Positions 11,001 to 22,207 of a DNA stretch of 64,000 bases are shown here, in pieces. The notes under the pieces were generated by a model, which saw only the letters and a program-made list of their open reading frames with translations, was not told the DNA's origin and made no database searches. The first letter of the stretch is position 1; each line of letters begins with the position of its first letter. The DNA is taken from contig JAAVTG010000057.1 in NCBI GenBank assembly GCA_011947345.1, positions 558,001-622,000 on the forward strand, given 5' to 3'. This DNA is from Phytophthora quininea (taxonomy: Eukaryota > Oomycota > Peronosporomycetes > Peronosporales > Peronosporaceae). The translations under genes were made by a program, and so were the position numbers.

Positions 11001-11740
11001 GCAGCATTTTCTTCGTGGCTTTCTCGAGCTGTTCAGCGTCCACTTCAATGTCCGAAATCGCCGTCTGCAGCGTCGGACACCAGTTGACCATCCTGCGTCG
11101 TCTGTAGATTAAGCCCTTGTCATAAAGCCTTACGAAAGCGTCCACCACCGCTTTGGATCTAGCTTTATCTAGAGTAAAATAGGGCTGATCCTTCTTTACG
11201 ATCGCTCCTAAATGATCGATCTGGTGCATGATCTTGCCTCCGTACTGCTCGTTCCACTGCCACACTTGGTCCACGAACTTGTCTCGCCCTAGATCGTATC
11301 TAGAAAGCCCTTTTCCTGGAGTAATTTCCTCTCCACGACACTTTGCGTGGCGATTCCGGCGTGATCGAGTCCTGGTAGCCAGCGGACATCAAAGCCGCGC
11401 ATGTAGTGCCACCTGGCGATGGCGTCCTGGATGGTAATGGTCAGGGCGTGGCCGATGTGCAGCGCTCCGGTGACGTTCGGTGGTGGCAAGATCATACTGA
11501 ATTTTTAGACTCGGTTGTAGTATGGGATTGCAGTGTCTGCTGCCAATACTCCTGCCAGTCTTGCTCTACAACTGTAGGGTCGTAGCTGGCGGCTAGTGGG
11601 GACGTCTTGACGCGCTTGGAGAGCGCAGCGGGAAGCGGCACACCATTGGACGATACTGTGAATGACCGGAGACACTGCAGAGCGGCCAGGCGGCTGCGTA
11701 AGGGCCCCTGGGAACGCAGCAGACAGCGCCGAGCGAGCAT
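8073..11740 (-). CDS. VARS: valyl-tRNA synthetase, probably mitochondrially targeted (nine exons)
   Basis: This enzyme charges tRNA-Val with valine. The class I signatures are present: [15 protein letters not shown] in exon 1 and KMSKSLGN in exon 6 (numbered from the 5' end: 9867-10429 is exon 3 and 9650-9802 exon 4, which holds KMSKS; so KMSKS is in exon 4). The editing domain motif [10 protein letters not shown], the [16 protein letters not shown] stretch and the anticodon-binding helices follow in family order. Exons on the minus strand: 11740-10752, 10686-10487, 10429-9867, 9802-9650, 9589-9272, 9210-8806, 8745-8660, 8582-8401, 8329-8073. All eight introns are GT-AG and 57-77 bases long. 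Three single-base losses (11502-11506 A run, about 11300, about 10260 T run) break the frame. With them the total is 1051 residues exactly. The N-terminus is Arg/Ser/Leu-rich without acidic residues for over 30 positions, as in mitochondrial presequences; dual targeting is possible. The C-terminal end is a coiled coil. Confidence 0.93.
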
Positions 11741-11868
11741 CGCAGTGAGCGGCTCAAAATGCTAGTCAATGTGGGACGGTCTAGATACTGATGTGGGACG
11801 GTCCACAATAGTAAAACCATAAAATATGTGACGTGTGCAAAAAGACAGTTGAAGTTGATGGAAAATTG

Positions 11869-13736
11869 CTACAGACGACGACGCTTTTGCGGCTTGCCAA
11901 AGTGCTCGATGTACCAGAGTCCCACCTCGACGTGTCCGATTCGCTGGGACGAAAAGTAGACGCTTGTGTTGCTGCAGAGGTCCGAGTGTGTGCGGATAAA
12001 CTCTAACAGATCAATGTTGCCGCTCTTGGCAGCGTCGTGCTCGCATCCGGAGTAGAGCGGCTGCCCTAACTGCAAGTACGCCCACTTAACGACATCTGCA
12101 TGACCACCTTTGACTGCAGATTTCATGATTCGATTGGGCCACTCGGCTGGGAACTCTTTATGCAGGAACTTCATCACGTGGAGATGGCCACAGGAAGCTG
12201 CTGCAGACATCGCGTCGTTCAAGCGCCACGTTCTGTGGCGACTTAGAAGGAATGCCACTACGTCGAGGTTGCCTACTCTCGCTGCTATCGTTACTGCATG
12301 CGGGTTGCATTGTGTCGGGTAGTGATTAGCCAGCCACTTGACAACGTCGAAATAGCCACACTCCGCCGCACGACTCATGGCTCTCTTTGTGCAGCCTTCG
12401 TCGCGGTTCTTGTGTAGGAACTTCATGATTTTAAGATGACCCCCACTCGCTGCATTGTCCATCCCGTGTGGTGAGCATACGCCGTTGTCACTTTGCAGCC
12501 ACTCGACAACGTCGAGATAGCCATGCAGGGCAGCCCGGTCGATGCTCGCTGCGAAGAAGTCATCTTGTTGTTGTTCTGGCTCGTACAGCCATTTGAGAAC
12601 GTCCAGGTGGTTGAGGATCACAGCTTCTTCAATAGCCCGTTTCCTATCGCTAAAACTTTCAGTGCGATTGGCATGCAGCCACTGCAGCACATGCAGGTGG
12701 CCTGCCGAAGCTCCATAATTCATGGCATCTCTCGCGTATCCGTGTCCATTCTCGTGCAGCCATTGCACCACCTCAAGATGGCCTCTGCTCGCTGCGTCGT
12801 TCATGGCGCGAGTCGAACAACCCTCATCACGGTTAGCATGCAACCACCGCACAATGTCTAGATGGCCATCCCAAGCCGCTGCATCCATGACGTTCCTAGT
12901 AAACCCCGGCTTGTGGTTGTTGTGCAGCCACCGGAGAATGTCAAGATGGCCGTTGGATGCAACTCGCAACGGCAAGGCTTCCCAGTTGATCCCCAAATCC
13001 TTTTGGTGAAGCCACTGTAGTATCAGAAAGTGTTTAAGCTGGCCATGGCTGCTCACCGAGATAGTGCAGCCGTCTTTGGGTTTCCCATATCAGTATTGGG
13101 CAGTCTCGAGATGTCCTCCGAAAGCCGCAGCGTTGATAGCTTTCTCTACACAGTACTTGTCCCATCCAGCATTCTTGATCAGCCACTTCATCAACGCGAG
13201 GTGGCCTCCTCCAGCAGCGTCAACCAACGAACATTCGAACTTTGGGAATGTCTTGATAATCCAATGCGCCACTTGGTCTCGACCATTTCTGGAGGCAACA
13301 GTGAAGATCTTGTCCTTGTTTTCCTTGACCTTGTTTTGATCACACTCGTACAACCACTTGAGCATTCCCAGGTTCCCCGCTCGAAGGATTGCGTTAACTG
13401 CTTGTCAATCCAATGCGCGCGAATACCTTTCATACAGCTGCTTCATCGCTACTAAAGCGTCGTCATTCTCCACCGGTAACTTGTTTGGGATTAAGTGCAT
13501 CACCTGACGATACTGCTGCAGTTTTGTGTAGTAATTATTTGAGCTGTTCTCCGTAGCACCAAGCGCCAGAGTGAACAAGTGCAGACTTCCCATGACAACT
13601 GCTTTCTCCAACGCAAATGCGGAGCCACAAAGTCGGTAAGTAGCTGGAGAACGTGGATCAAAGGCTCCACATCTGGATGTGAGCGGCACACGAGGCGCAC
13701 CACTACAAGAACAACAACACCTTCTTGGTCCGACAT
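11869..13736 (-). pseudogene. ankyrin-repeat gene, copy B (5' part broken, 395-codon open 3' part)
   Basis: This is an ankyrin-repeat protein gene. It begins at 13736 (MSDQEGVVVLVVVRLVCRSH), shifts frame near 13625, then meets TGA at about 13405 (where copy C has TCA) and TGA near 13094. From there about 395 codons stay open to the stop at 11869, with at least ten ankyrin units of the type GHLDILRWLHNN, and end in EHFGKPQKRRRL. The first in-frame ATG inside the open part is at 12888 (MDAAAWDGHLDI), so a shortened protein of about 339 residues could still be made. The stop codons are substitutions, not homopolymer losses, so the full-length gene is genuinely broken. Ankyrin arrays of this kind usually bind other proteins; the partner is unknown. 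Confidence 0.75.
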
Positions 13737-13867
13737 TAAAAATCAAATCCACATCTTTCACTTCAAATTCGGGTTGTGGAGCGCCCCAGAAGACCAAATA
13801 GGTAAGTTCCAGAGTAGAACAAAATGTGTGACGTGTGCAAAATAAAGTTGAGGTTGATGTGGCCCTG

Positions 13868-15313
13868 CTGCAGGCGACGAAGCTTTTGCGGCTTGCCAAA
13901 GTGTTCAACGTACCAGAGCCCCACCTCGATGTGTCCAGTACACTGCGGCGAATAATAAATGTCCATTTTGCTGCAGTAGCTTGAGCGCATGCACCACGTT
14001 TCCCACTCTCAGCGGCATCGAGTTCGCATCCCGAGCACAGCGGCTGCTTGACGTGCGAGTACAGCCATATGACAACCCTAAAGTAACCACCTTTCACTGC
14101 AGATTTCAAGATTTCATGTGGCCATTCTGCCGGGAACTCTTTGCGTAAGAACTTCATGATCAATGACAGCCGCCTCAGACATCGCGTCATTCAAACACCA
14201 CGTTCTGTGGCGACTAAGGATAAATTTTATATTGTCGAGACTGCCATGGCTAACTGCTATCGTCACTGGATGCGACTTGCATTGCGTCGGGTAGTGAGTG
14301 TCCAGCCACCTGACGACACCCAGACAGCCATAACTCGCCGCATTGCTCATGATGTACTCTGTGCAAATTTTCGTCGCGATTGTCGTGGAGAAACTTATGA
14401 TTTTGAGATGACCACCACTGGCCGCACAGTCGTAGTCCATCGCGTCTGGTGAACATTCGCCGTTTTCACTTTGCAGCCACTCGACAACGTCGAGATAGCG
14501 ATGCAGAGCAGCACGATCGATACTGGCTTTGAAGTTCGAATGCCCTTGCTGGTCATAAAGCCATTTGAAAACTTCCAAATGATTGCTTTCTACAGCTCCT
14601 TGAATTGCCGACTCGATAAACCCTTCAGTGCAGTTGGCCTGTAGCCACTGCAACACATGCAGGTGGTCTTCTGAAGCTGCCAAGTCCATGTCGTCTTTCG
14701 TGCAGCCACCGCACCACTTCAAGATGGCCGTTTTTGGCGGTAAAGTTCATGGCGTCAATCGAGCAACCTTCTTGTCTGTTAGCATGCAGCCACTGCACAG
14801 TCTCGAGATGTCCTTCATTAGCCGGAGCATCCACGAGGCTCCTACTAATTCCCGGCTTGTGGTTGTTGTGCAACCCTGCAGGATGTCAAGGTACTTGTTG
14901 TTCTCGACTCCCAATGGAAACTCCTCCCAGCCGAACCCCTATCGTGTTAGCTGTTTGTGAATCCAACGCGACTGAATGCCTCTCGTAGAGCTGCTGCATG
15001 GCCTCCAGAGCGCCGTCATCTCCACCGGTAACCTTTAGGGGTCAAATGCATCACTTGACGGCACTGCTGCAATTTTACGTCGTAATTTCTTGAGCCTTTC
15101 TCCGTAGCACGAAGTGTCAGAGTGAGCAAGTGCAGACTTCCCATACGAACAGCCCTCTCTCTCCAACGCAAAATCTGGAGCCACAAAATCGTGGAGTAGC
15201 TGGAGAACGTAAATCAAGGGCTCCAAGTCCGCATGCGAGCGACACACACGTCGTACGACCGTGAGAATATCACCATCTTCCACTTCCAGCACTTTTGGAG
15301 TGGCTTCAGCCAA
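13868..15313 (-). pseudogene. ankyrin-repeat gene remnant, copy C
   Basis: This third ankyrin copy lies directly upstream of copy B in tandem. It starts at 15313 (MAEATPKVLEVEDGDILTVV), and the block RVCRSHADLEPLIYVLQLL aligns with copy B. Ankyrin units appear in several frames; the longest open piece is 14114-14722 (LQWLQANCTEGF, HLEVFKWLYDQQ). The end EHFGKPQKLRRL aligns with A and B, but the stop codon is replaced by CAG at 13868-13870, so the frame reads on to 13763. Multiple shifts plus this stop loss mark it as a pseudogene. The gap to copy B is about 130 bases. Confidence 0.75.
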
Positions 15314-17277
15314 TCTGAAGAGCGCCCATACGACCGTGTAGAGCTACCTATGTGTAGATCGTTCCAGATAGAATTGATCCGGTATTGAACCTTTTTCTTT
15401 GGTTGACGAAAGTGTTTGTGAAACTTCCCTGCTCTCCGAGATCATTTTGTTCTTGCTCTTCAATACAGCACGCAGGAGAACTTGTATGGTGCAGGTGGGC
15501 GGGCCACCACCATATTTACAGATGGATGGAATTGAATTGTGTTGGACCGGTGACAAATACAAACCACGAACCAGGCCCGGATGTTTTCCCTACCAGTGCT
15601 GACGTTCCCGCGAAGCCAACCCAGCTTTTCGTGACGCTCGCAATGGCTTTTGGTGATTGGTTCATGGTCCCATTGACGATGTCGAAGCGTCAGTCGCTAC
15701 CTGACCAACAGATCCAAGGTACAGTTCTCGAGGTTTAGACGCATCACCTCGACAGGAGTGGACAAACCAGGGCGGTGATCTTAAGGAAGCATTGAAGTAT
15801 CTTCCAGAAGCACTGGCGAGGCTACCGGTACCGAACACGTTGCAGTTTGAACGGTCCAGGATGGAGATTGATCGACTGGACTTCTTGACAGCGATGTGGG
15901 TCGTGGAGGTCGAAGCAGCGGCCGACCAGCAACTATATGCAACTGATAAGAAGCTCCGGCTTTTAATCGTTCCCACCGCTAGCGACGATGCAGCTGCGGC
16001 GTTGCTTTGCGAGGTCCTGTACGCGTAGTGAATTCTCATCCTCCACGCTTGAAATCTGCGCAGGAAACTGATGAGGAGAGCACACTTACTTGTGGGAGGA
16101 AAACATGTCAAAACTTGCCAAGTCTCCTATTTCTCTTGTCGCTTTCAGGTTTTCCAGAAAAGTTGAAATGAGCTTGTCGAAATTGCCTCGAACCCAAGCT
16201 GCTCTTCGGCTGTCAACGCTACCAAGGCACCTTTCCTGATCATTGAAAATGGGATAGCAAAACGGATCAAGTTTTTTTCTCGAGCTTTCAATGATGCACA
16301 GGCAGTGGTGCTTCTAAACCACCATGAATAGTTGTTCCTATCGCAAGCAGCACCAATTATCGGCGATTCGGCCCAGCTTCACCACTCTCACCAACGCTAG
16401 ACAGTGTCCGGTGCACTGGTAAAAGAGATTCGATGGCGATGAAGAAGTTGCCGGTGCATGATGCCTTCGAATAAGGAATGCCGATAACTCAGACGAATGG
16501 ATCTTTTGACGGACCGCCCGCAGGAAGCTTCTGAACGCTATGACTAAGGATGCACCCTCAACACCGAAATGATGTTCAATGCCAGCGAAAGGAAGGTATC
16601 TTTCAGTCCCGACAGTCAAAAAGAAGAACATATCCATACCGCCAATTAATACTTTATTAGTTGCTAGTGAAACCCACTTCCGAACAGCAAACTGTATCCG
16701 CTGCACCAACATCTTTTGTTGCTTTTCCGCTTGGGCCAGACCAACGCAAGTTGTGTCTTGCAAAGCTACCGTCTATGAAACCGCATGCCCGATCTGCCCT
16801 GCGCATTGAGACAAGGTGAACAAGCTCGCTCGTCTCCAATCAGAGCGTGCGCGATCCGTGAGGTGGCGCGACTTGCTAAATCAACGCTTGTCACCCCACG
16901 CCGTCGACGCGGGTTTTACCACATCCAGATGGCCACACTGGCGATGCACAGATTGGAGTGTCATAAAACGAGGACTGGTCGTGGACTTTGTACGCGCAAA
17001 TCTCGCTGGCCTTCTTGGGCTCCTGTAATCCCGTTGGTGGGGTTCTTTTTAGCTGCTGGTGTGGGAACGTTGCAAATTTGACAGTCTGGATATGCGGACA
17101 CTGCTCGCTCGCTCCATCTATCCTGAAGGGCTCTTAGTGCCGGCAGAGTCACCGGACTATCCCGTTTCATCACTGTAGTCGATGCCCATTCCCACCATCA
17201 ACAAAGCGCGAGGATGGTCAAACCTCATTCTCTGTTTGGCGGCGTCCAGCTCACACCTCTTCCATCTGAGCGGCGCG
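15314..17277. other. intergenic region with unassigned open-frame fragments
   Basis: Nearly 2 kb holds no gene that I recognise. Two stretches look protein-like: 15765-16028 + (GGDLKEALKYLPEALARLPV running into MWVVEVEAAADQQLYATDKK, then a stop) and 16338-16763 - (RKWVSLATNKVLIGGMDMFF, with no ATG at its proper start). They may be remnants of transposons or old genes. The right end carries one arm of a diverged direct repeat (16869-16886). Confidence 0.45.
16869..16886 (+). repeat. direct repeat flanking secreted copy 3, left arm
   Basis: The 18-base sequence CGACTTGCTAAATCAACG recurs identically at 19294-19311. Surrounding bases are partly alike (CCACGCCGTCGACGC against CCACACCGTCGATAC after it; AAGCTCG and CCAATC before it), so the repeat is an older unit of roughly 100 bases. 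It lies about 400 bases before secreted copy 3. Confidence 0.6.
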
Positions 17278-19033
17278 ATGGCTCGGTCGAAGGTGCTTGT
17301 CGCCATGTTGGCGATGGTCGCCAGCGTCACCGGCACATCGGGAATCATCGTCACCAAGAGGCCGACGGTCCAAGCCTCCAAAACACACACCCGCGGTTTC
17401 CAGTGCATCGACTTCTGGATCAGCGTCTTCGTCCTCGGCTGTGGTCATGTCCGGGTCGTCTTCAGGCGTGGACTATTTAACGGCGACTGGGTCGGTCGCT
17501 TTAAAGTATGACATTGCGTCGCCTCTCACTGCAACCAGCACAGTCGAATCGACTTACCGCAATTGGGTGGGGCCTCGCACGCTGCCTCTGGACCAGGCGT
17601 GCTACCGTGAATCGCACTTCATGGACGAGTGTCCGACCAACTTCGACCGCAACGAGCTCACCAACACGTGCTGGGCCGAGTGCCCCATCGACTTCCCCGT
17701 CGAATGCGGCATGGAATGCATCCGCCAGAACGACGACTGCACCAGCCAGATCGTCAACAAGATTGGCGTCGTCGTCAACGTCGGACTCAACGGCATCATG
17801 TACAACGTCTTTGGCAAGTTCTCCGAGATGTCGAAACGCGTCCGAACACTCGTCATGTGCAGCTGTATGGTCTTTGGTATGATCCGAGCCCTCATTCGCT
17901 ACATCCGTCGCCTTCGCGTGACCAACCCAACAGCGACTCAAGACCAGATTCTGGCCATCCTGTACCAGACAAACAACGTCGTGGTGGATCTGCCCATTAC
18001 CATCAAACTGTGCTTGGGGAAGGGCGTTGGGTCCAACATGTGGCTGGCAGATCGGATCCTCGCGACGTCCCAGTTCGTGCTGATGCAAGTGCTGCTCTAC
18101 AAGGACGACCTGATCTTGAGTTGGGACCGCTTTAAAGCCTTTATGAAAGGAGCCAACTTCACGGCGCCTGGCGAGAAGATCACGGAGGGCGAGATCGGGT
18201 CATTTAAAGATGCATTGGAGTCCAATTCCACGTGCGGCTTGGAGATCAAGTCGCTCACCGACCGCGCATGGGCCATGATCGCGCAGCTCCGACAGGAGAA
18301 CCCCGACATTTCGGACGACGACATTCGGCTGCGGATCCAAAACACATCGCTCATTACGACGGACATTGCTACGGTCACCAACAACTGCATGCCCCAGTTG
18401 ATCCGGGAGTCCAACGAAGCCACCGCCTACAAGACGCGCGACAAGCTCCGCAAGACAATGGCGACGATCGTCAACGATCTCATCAGGAAAGGAAAGAGCG
18501 ACAACGGCACCCACGCCGTAGCTAAAGAAGTGCTGTACAGGACCATCGACACCGGTCTGGTGGCGTTCGCTGTGCTGGGCTTTGAAATGACCGGTATCCC
18601 CGGTATGTTTGCTGAGTACCTGCAGACGATCTGCGGACCCACGCAGTACATCGGTGAGGTCGACGACGGCACCCACCCAGACACTCTCGGATTGACCTTG
18701 AAGCAGAAAGCTTTTAACGGCAGTAGCATGTCCTGGACACGCGAAGGTGACGGTCAAGTGATCGTCAAATTCACGAGCAAGGACACGGAGGACGTGACGG
18801 TTAACATCATGTCCGGTGGCGACAAGGTCGATGAAGTTGATGTCAGGGCTGGGAAGACGGCGACGTGGACCTCCAACGTGACCTTCTTGGGAGGCAGGAC
18901 GCTCTACATGGATCGATGGCGTCCGGGTCTGCTGGGTCTTCCTGGCACAGGAGGCGGCTCGCTTCTGCTGTGGGTGCCAAAGGCAGCCCAAGGCGGCCAC
19001 CTCGACTTGAATGTGCAGTTGAACGTGAGTTAG
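17278..19033 (+). CDS. secreted seven-cysteine family protein, copy 3 (5' frame broken)
   Basis: This is the third member of the family, about 585 residues if the frame is repaired. The signal peptide MARSKVLVAMLAMVASVTG starts at the ATG at 17278 in frame 1. The mature part (YRNWVGPRTLPLDQACYRES and on to the stop at 19033) is in frame 2. The switch lies between about 17390 and 17510, in the Ser-rich linker, and needs two lost bases or one extra. The open frame that begins at the ATG at 17297 has no signal peptide, so it is probably not the true start. The seven-Cys spacing C9C12C3C7C3C6C is fully kept, as are the middle domain and the C-terminal domain ending LNVQLNVS. Protein identity to copies 1 and 2 is clearly lower than theirs to each other. 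No plausible intron explains the switch. Confidence 0.75.
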
Positions 19034-19293
19034 TAACAATCTAGAGTTAGATAGAGGTGCAACAGCGCCATGTTAGAAGTGATAGAATAATATAACTATA
19101 AATTGAAAGCATCCATACCTGCACGAGTTGGGGTGGTGCCAAGTTGGCATCACCACCCCAGCTTTCCTTGGGAGCGCCAAGAACCCTTGGCATCAGCGGA
19201 GATGGTGTCAAGACGGACAAAAGTTGCCCTTTTCGTCTAATCTTGTCGGAAGCTCGAAAACCAATCGCAGTCGGAAGTGGCGGTGACACGCCT

Positions 19294-19311
19294 CGACTTG
19301 CTAAATCAACG
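19294..19311 (+). repeat. direct repeat flanking secreted copy 3, right arm
   Basis: This is an identical 18-base match to 16869-16886, in the same orientation, 260 bases after the stop codon of secreted copy 3. The two arms bracket the gene at a distance of about 2.4 kb. Confidence 0.6.
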
Positions 19312-19658
19312 CGCAGAGTTCCACACCGTCGATACTTCTCCACGTTTCTAGCACGTGCCCCGCGCTAATCTAGCGAAATTTGCTTTACGATCTGCAGCAG
19401 ATGGACAGATCCCGTTTTGTTGCCTGCTGAGCCGGTCTCTGGTCCGAATGTAACACTGGCATCGAAAGTCCACCACGTCGAAGTTGCCTCTGAGTGTCTT
19501 TCTGCCTTTGACAGAGTGCGATGAATTGTGCCGGTGAAGCAAGCACCTTGATGAATCATCGCTGTCAGTAGAATGCAGTACTATCTGAATTTGTAGACGA
19601 ATGGAAACTCATCTCCACACCGTGGTACATTTAGACGTTCGTCACCTCAAGTCGTGTT

Positions 19659-19677
19659 GCTCATTTTGGAGAGCCAA
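19659..19677 (+). promoter_or_regulatory. possible initiator-like element
   Basis: GCTCATTTTG matches the first half of the oomycete initiator consensus; the second half is poor. It lies about 45 bases before the ATG at 19705. Weak support. Confidence 0.25.
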
Positions 19678-19704
19678 CGATACTTCCAAAATTAAAGCCG
19701 CAAG

Positions 19705-22164
19705 ATGGAGGACCGCTCGGTCGAGACGCTGGTGATTCGGATCCAGACGCTTTTTCGAGCGCGTCGGGCTCGTCGTGAGGCTGTAGAGATCGCCAACAGC
19801 GCGTACCTCAAATGCTGGGACGCTGCCACCGGATTCGCCTACTACTGCAACCTGCGAACGGGTCTGTCATCCTGGAAGAAACCGCTGCTGCTAGCTGCTC
19901 GGGACCCCGTCGAGAAACCTGCAGACAACGATGTCCCCACTACTGCCAATGAGCCACAAACTAATGCTGAAGCTTCTAATCCACAAAATCGGTTGACGTT
20001 GAAGGAGCGACAGCAGCGGCTTGAAGAGAGCTTGGCTTTCCAGCAAAAGTGTGCGACGGAGAAGACTGAGCTCATGAATCGACACCGCCGCAAGATTGCA
20101 CGCGCCATGCGTCGTTTTGACAAGAAGATGCTCGACGAGAAGCGGCAATCGCGTCTGGAACGCCAAGCCAAGCTGAAAAGCGACAACCAGCAGCTTTGCT
20201 GGATCTTCAAGACGGGAAAAAGGTTTGTGCGGCGACTCGCTACAACCAAAACCACTTGCTGATGTGATATGTTATGTTGACCGCAGAAGAGAATGTCGAG
20301 ACCATCCGGGAAGCAGCAATGAGAGGCCACGTGGACCGAATCGAAAACCTTCTTGACATGGGCTTCAGCGCCGATGCGGAGAGCGTGCGTTCGAACGTGT
20401 TGTGGGATTATCACACGACTGACTAATGTGTTCGTTTCTTGCAGGCAATGGGACTGACACCGCTGTTGGCAGCGAGTCAAAGCGACCATTTAGACGTCGT
20501 CAAGCGCTTGCTGGCGAGAGGTGCCAACGTCAACCACGCGCACATCAAAACGGGCCGAACACCACTGATGGAAGCTGCAAGTCGCGCAAACCCCCTCTGC
20601 TGAAAGAGTTACTGCGATATGGTGATAATCCCACTCCGTTCCAACCAAGAAAAAATACTTATCTTACAGCATCTTATTTCTCGTAGGAGCTCGAATTCAC
20701 GTCGAAGATACACAAGGAGAAACGGTTTTTGACTGTATGAAAGACGCCGCAAATCAAGAAATAATCGATCAAGCTTGCCAAGTCTGGTCGAGCGAAAATG
20801 CTCCGCTGTTCCCGACGGAATTCAGGAAAGTCTCACTGGAGTTTGCGTTACTTCGAAAGCGCCAGCAGAAGCATACGAGACGAGGAAAATATCCACACGG
20901 CGGGATCTCACTCAACTCAAGCAAGAGCTCCAACGAAAATGTGCTGAAGCAAAGGTTAGCTACGACCAGAACAACCGCAGCTGCTTGCTACAGCCTACGC
21001 TCATACGGCGACTCTCTTCGATGGAAGTGGCAGATTCACGATACGATACCGAACGTCAATTTCTGCTTCTGGAAATCCAGGACGCCGTGGATCGATTGCG
21101 CGATAGCGAAAGAATTTGTGTCATCCCTGAAGTCGCCATTCTCAACGTATTGTCTTTCTGTTCACGACATTGGTTTGACGTACACCCCAACCATCGAAAA
21201 ATACAAGCCAAGAACAAACCTGGAAAGTATGAAACGCATTCCAAATCCAAGCAAATGAACTTAGCACCAACGAAACTACGACCACCACCAGACCAGCTAC
21301 CGGAGGAAATGAATTCCGAGTGGAATTCGTTTCAAAACACCTTGAAGGTATCCCAATCTTTGATTCATACAACTTCACCCTCAATAACTTGATTTTTATC
21401 TAGCAACTTTGCAACCAACTGCAAGCAGCAGAAGGCAACGAACACTTTGACTCCACTAACGGCGTTTCGAAAGATGCAGATGGGAAAAGTCTGGCCACGG
21501 TAGACATTTTCATTGAGCAAGCAGAGAACCTGCCGTACCGAGACCCTCGCATTCAAGACATGGTATGTTCTCACCGTCAGATAAAACTTCTTCCTGTGTT
21601 ATGAAGTCATTTGAAAAAGCAAAAATGTATCTCAGATCGACCCGTTCGTGCGTGTCTTCCTACGACCACCACCCGGCGTCAAAATGGAAAACGTGGAGCC
21701 TTTCAAGTCCGACGAGCGCATTAGCGATCGAAATCCAGTGTGGGATTTCCGATGCCAGTTCACGGCCGTACCATCAACCCGGTTAGATATCAGCGTCCAA
21801 GTGGTGGACTCAAAGCGCCAAGACATTGCAGGAGAAATCTCAATTCCGCTGCGCTCACTTTTGGACCAAAAGGATCACGACGAATGGTACGTCCTTCCCC
21901 GACACTGCGCCAACAGCTTCTTGAGAACACGCACGCGACCAACCAGCGCGACTCAGAGTCTGTGCGAAGCTGACCCACACAAAGGTGAGTCCACATAGCT
22001 GCTATTTTTTTATCTCGCCCACTAACACTTGGTCTCACACTCCGCAGTCCACCGTATTGACTCGTGAGCTTCAACAACTCCTCAAAACTCGAGACACTCT
22101 TGTCAAGAAGCGCCGTCAAGTCATTCAGGACGCTCTGCAATACCGTCTGCAGCAATTACCATAA
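19705..22164 (+). CDS. IQ motif, WW-like, ankyrin and C2 domain protein (seven exons)
   Basis: This is a multidomain protein of about 690 residues. In order: an IQ-type calmodulin-binding motif (VIRIQTLFRARRARREAV), a WW-like module (YLKCWDAATGFAYYCNLRTG then SSWKKP), a basic coiled coil, ankyrin repeats (AMRGHVDRIENLLDMGF; LTPLLAASQSDHLDVVKRLL), a second charged segment, and a C2-like domain (VDIFIEQAENLPYRDP ... IDPFVRVFLRPPPGV). Exons: 19705-20222, 20287-20384, 20445-20621, 20687-21347, 21404-21562, 21636-21984, 22048-22164; introns are 56-73 bases, GT-AG. Apparent one-base losses are at 20591-20595 (C run), about 20890 (A run), about 21898 (C run) and about 21967. The first splice junction is off by one base, so exon 1 may hold another error. 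The order IQ then ankyrin recalls animal IQANK1; the C2 domain suggests calcium or membrane binding. Function unknown. Confidence 0.75.
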
Positions 22165-22207
22165 ACTAACGAATTCACCCCGCAAACAACCCTTTTCAAA
22201 AGGAAAT

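Larger units (their letters stand above)
19034..19704. other. intergenic region, no gene seen
   Basis: About 670 bases with no convincing open frame. It contains the right arm of the direct repeat (19294-19311) and a possible initiator-like element upstream of the next gene. Confidence 0.55.
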
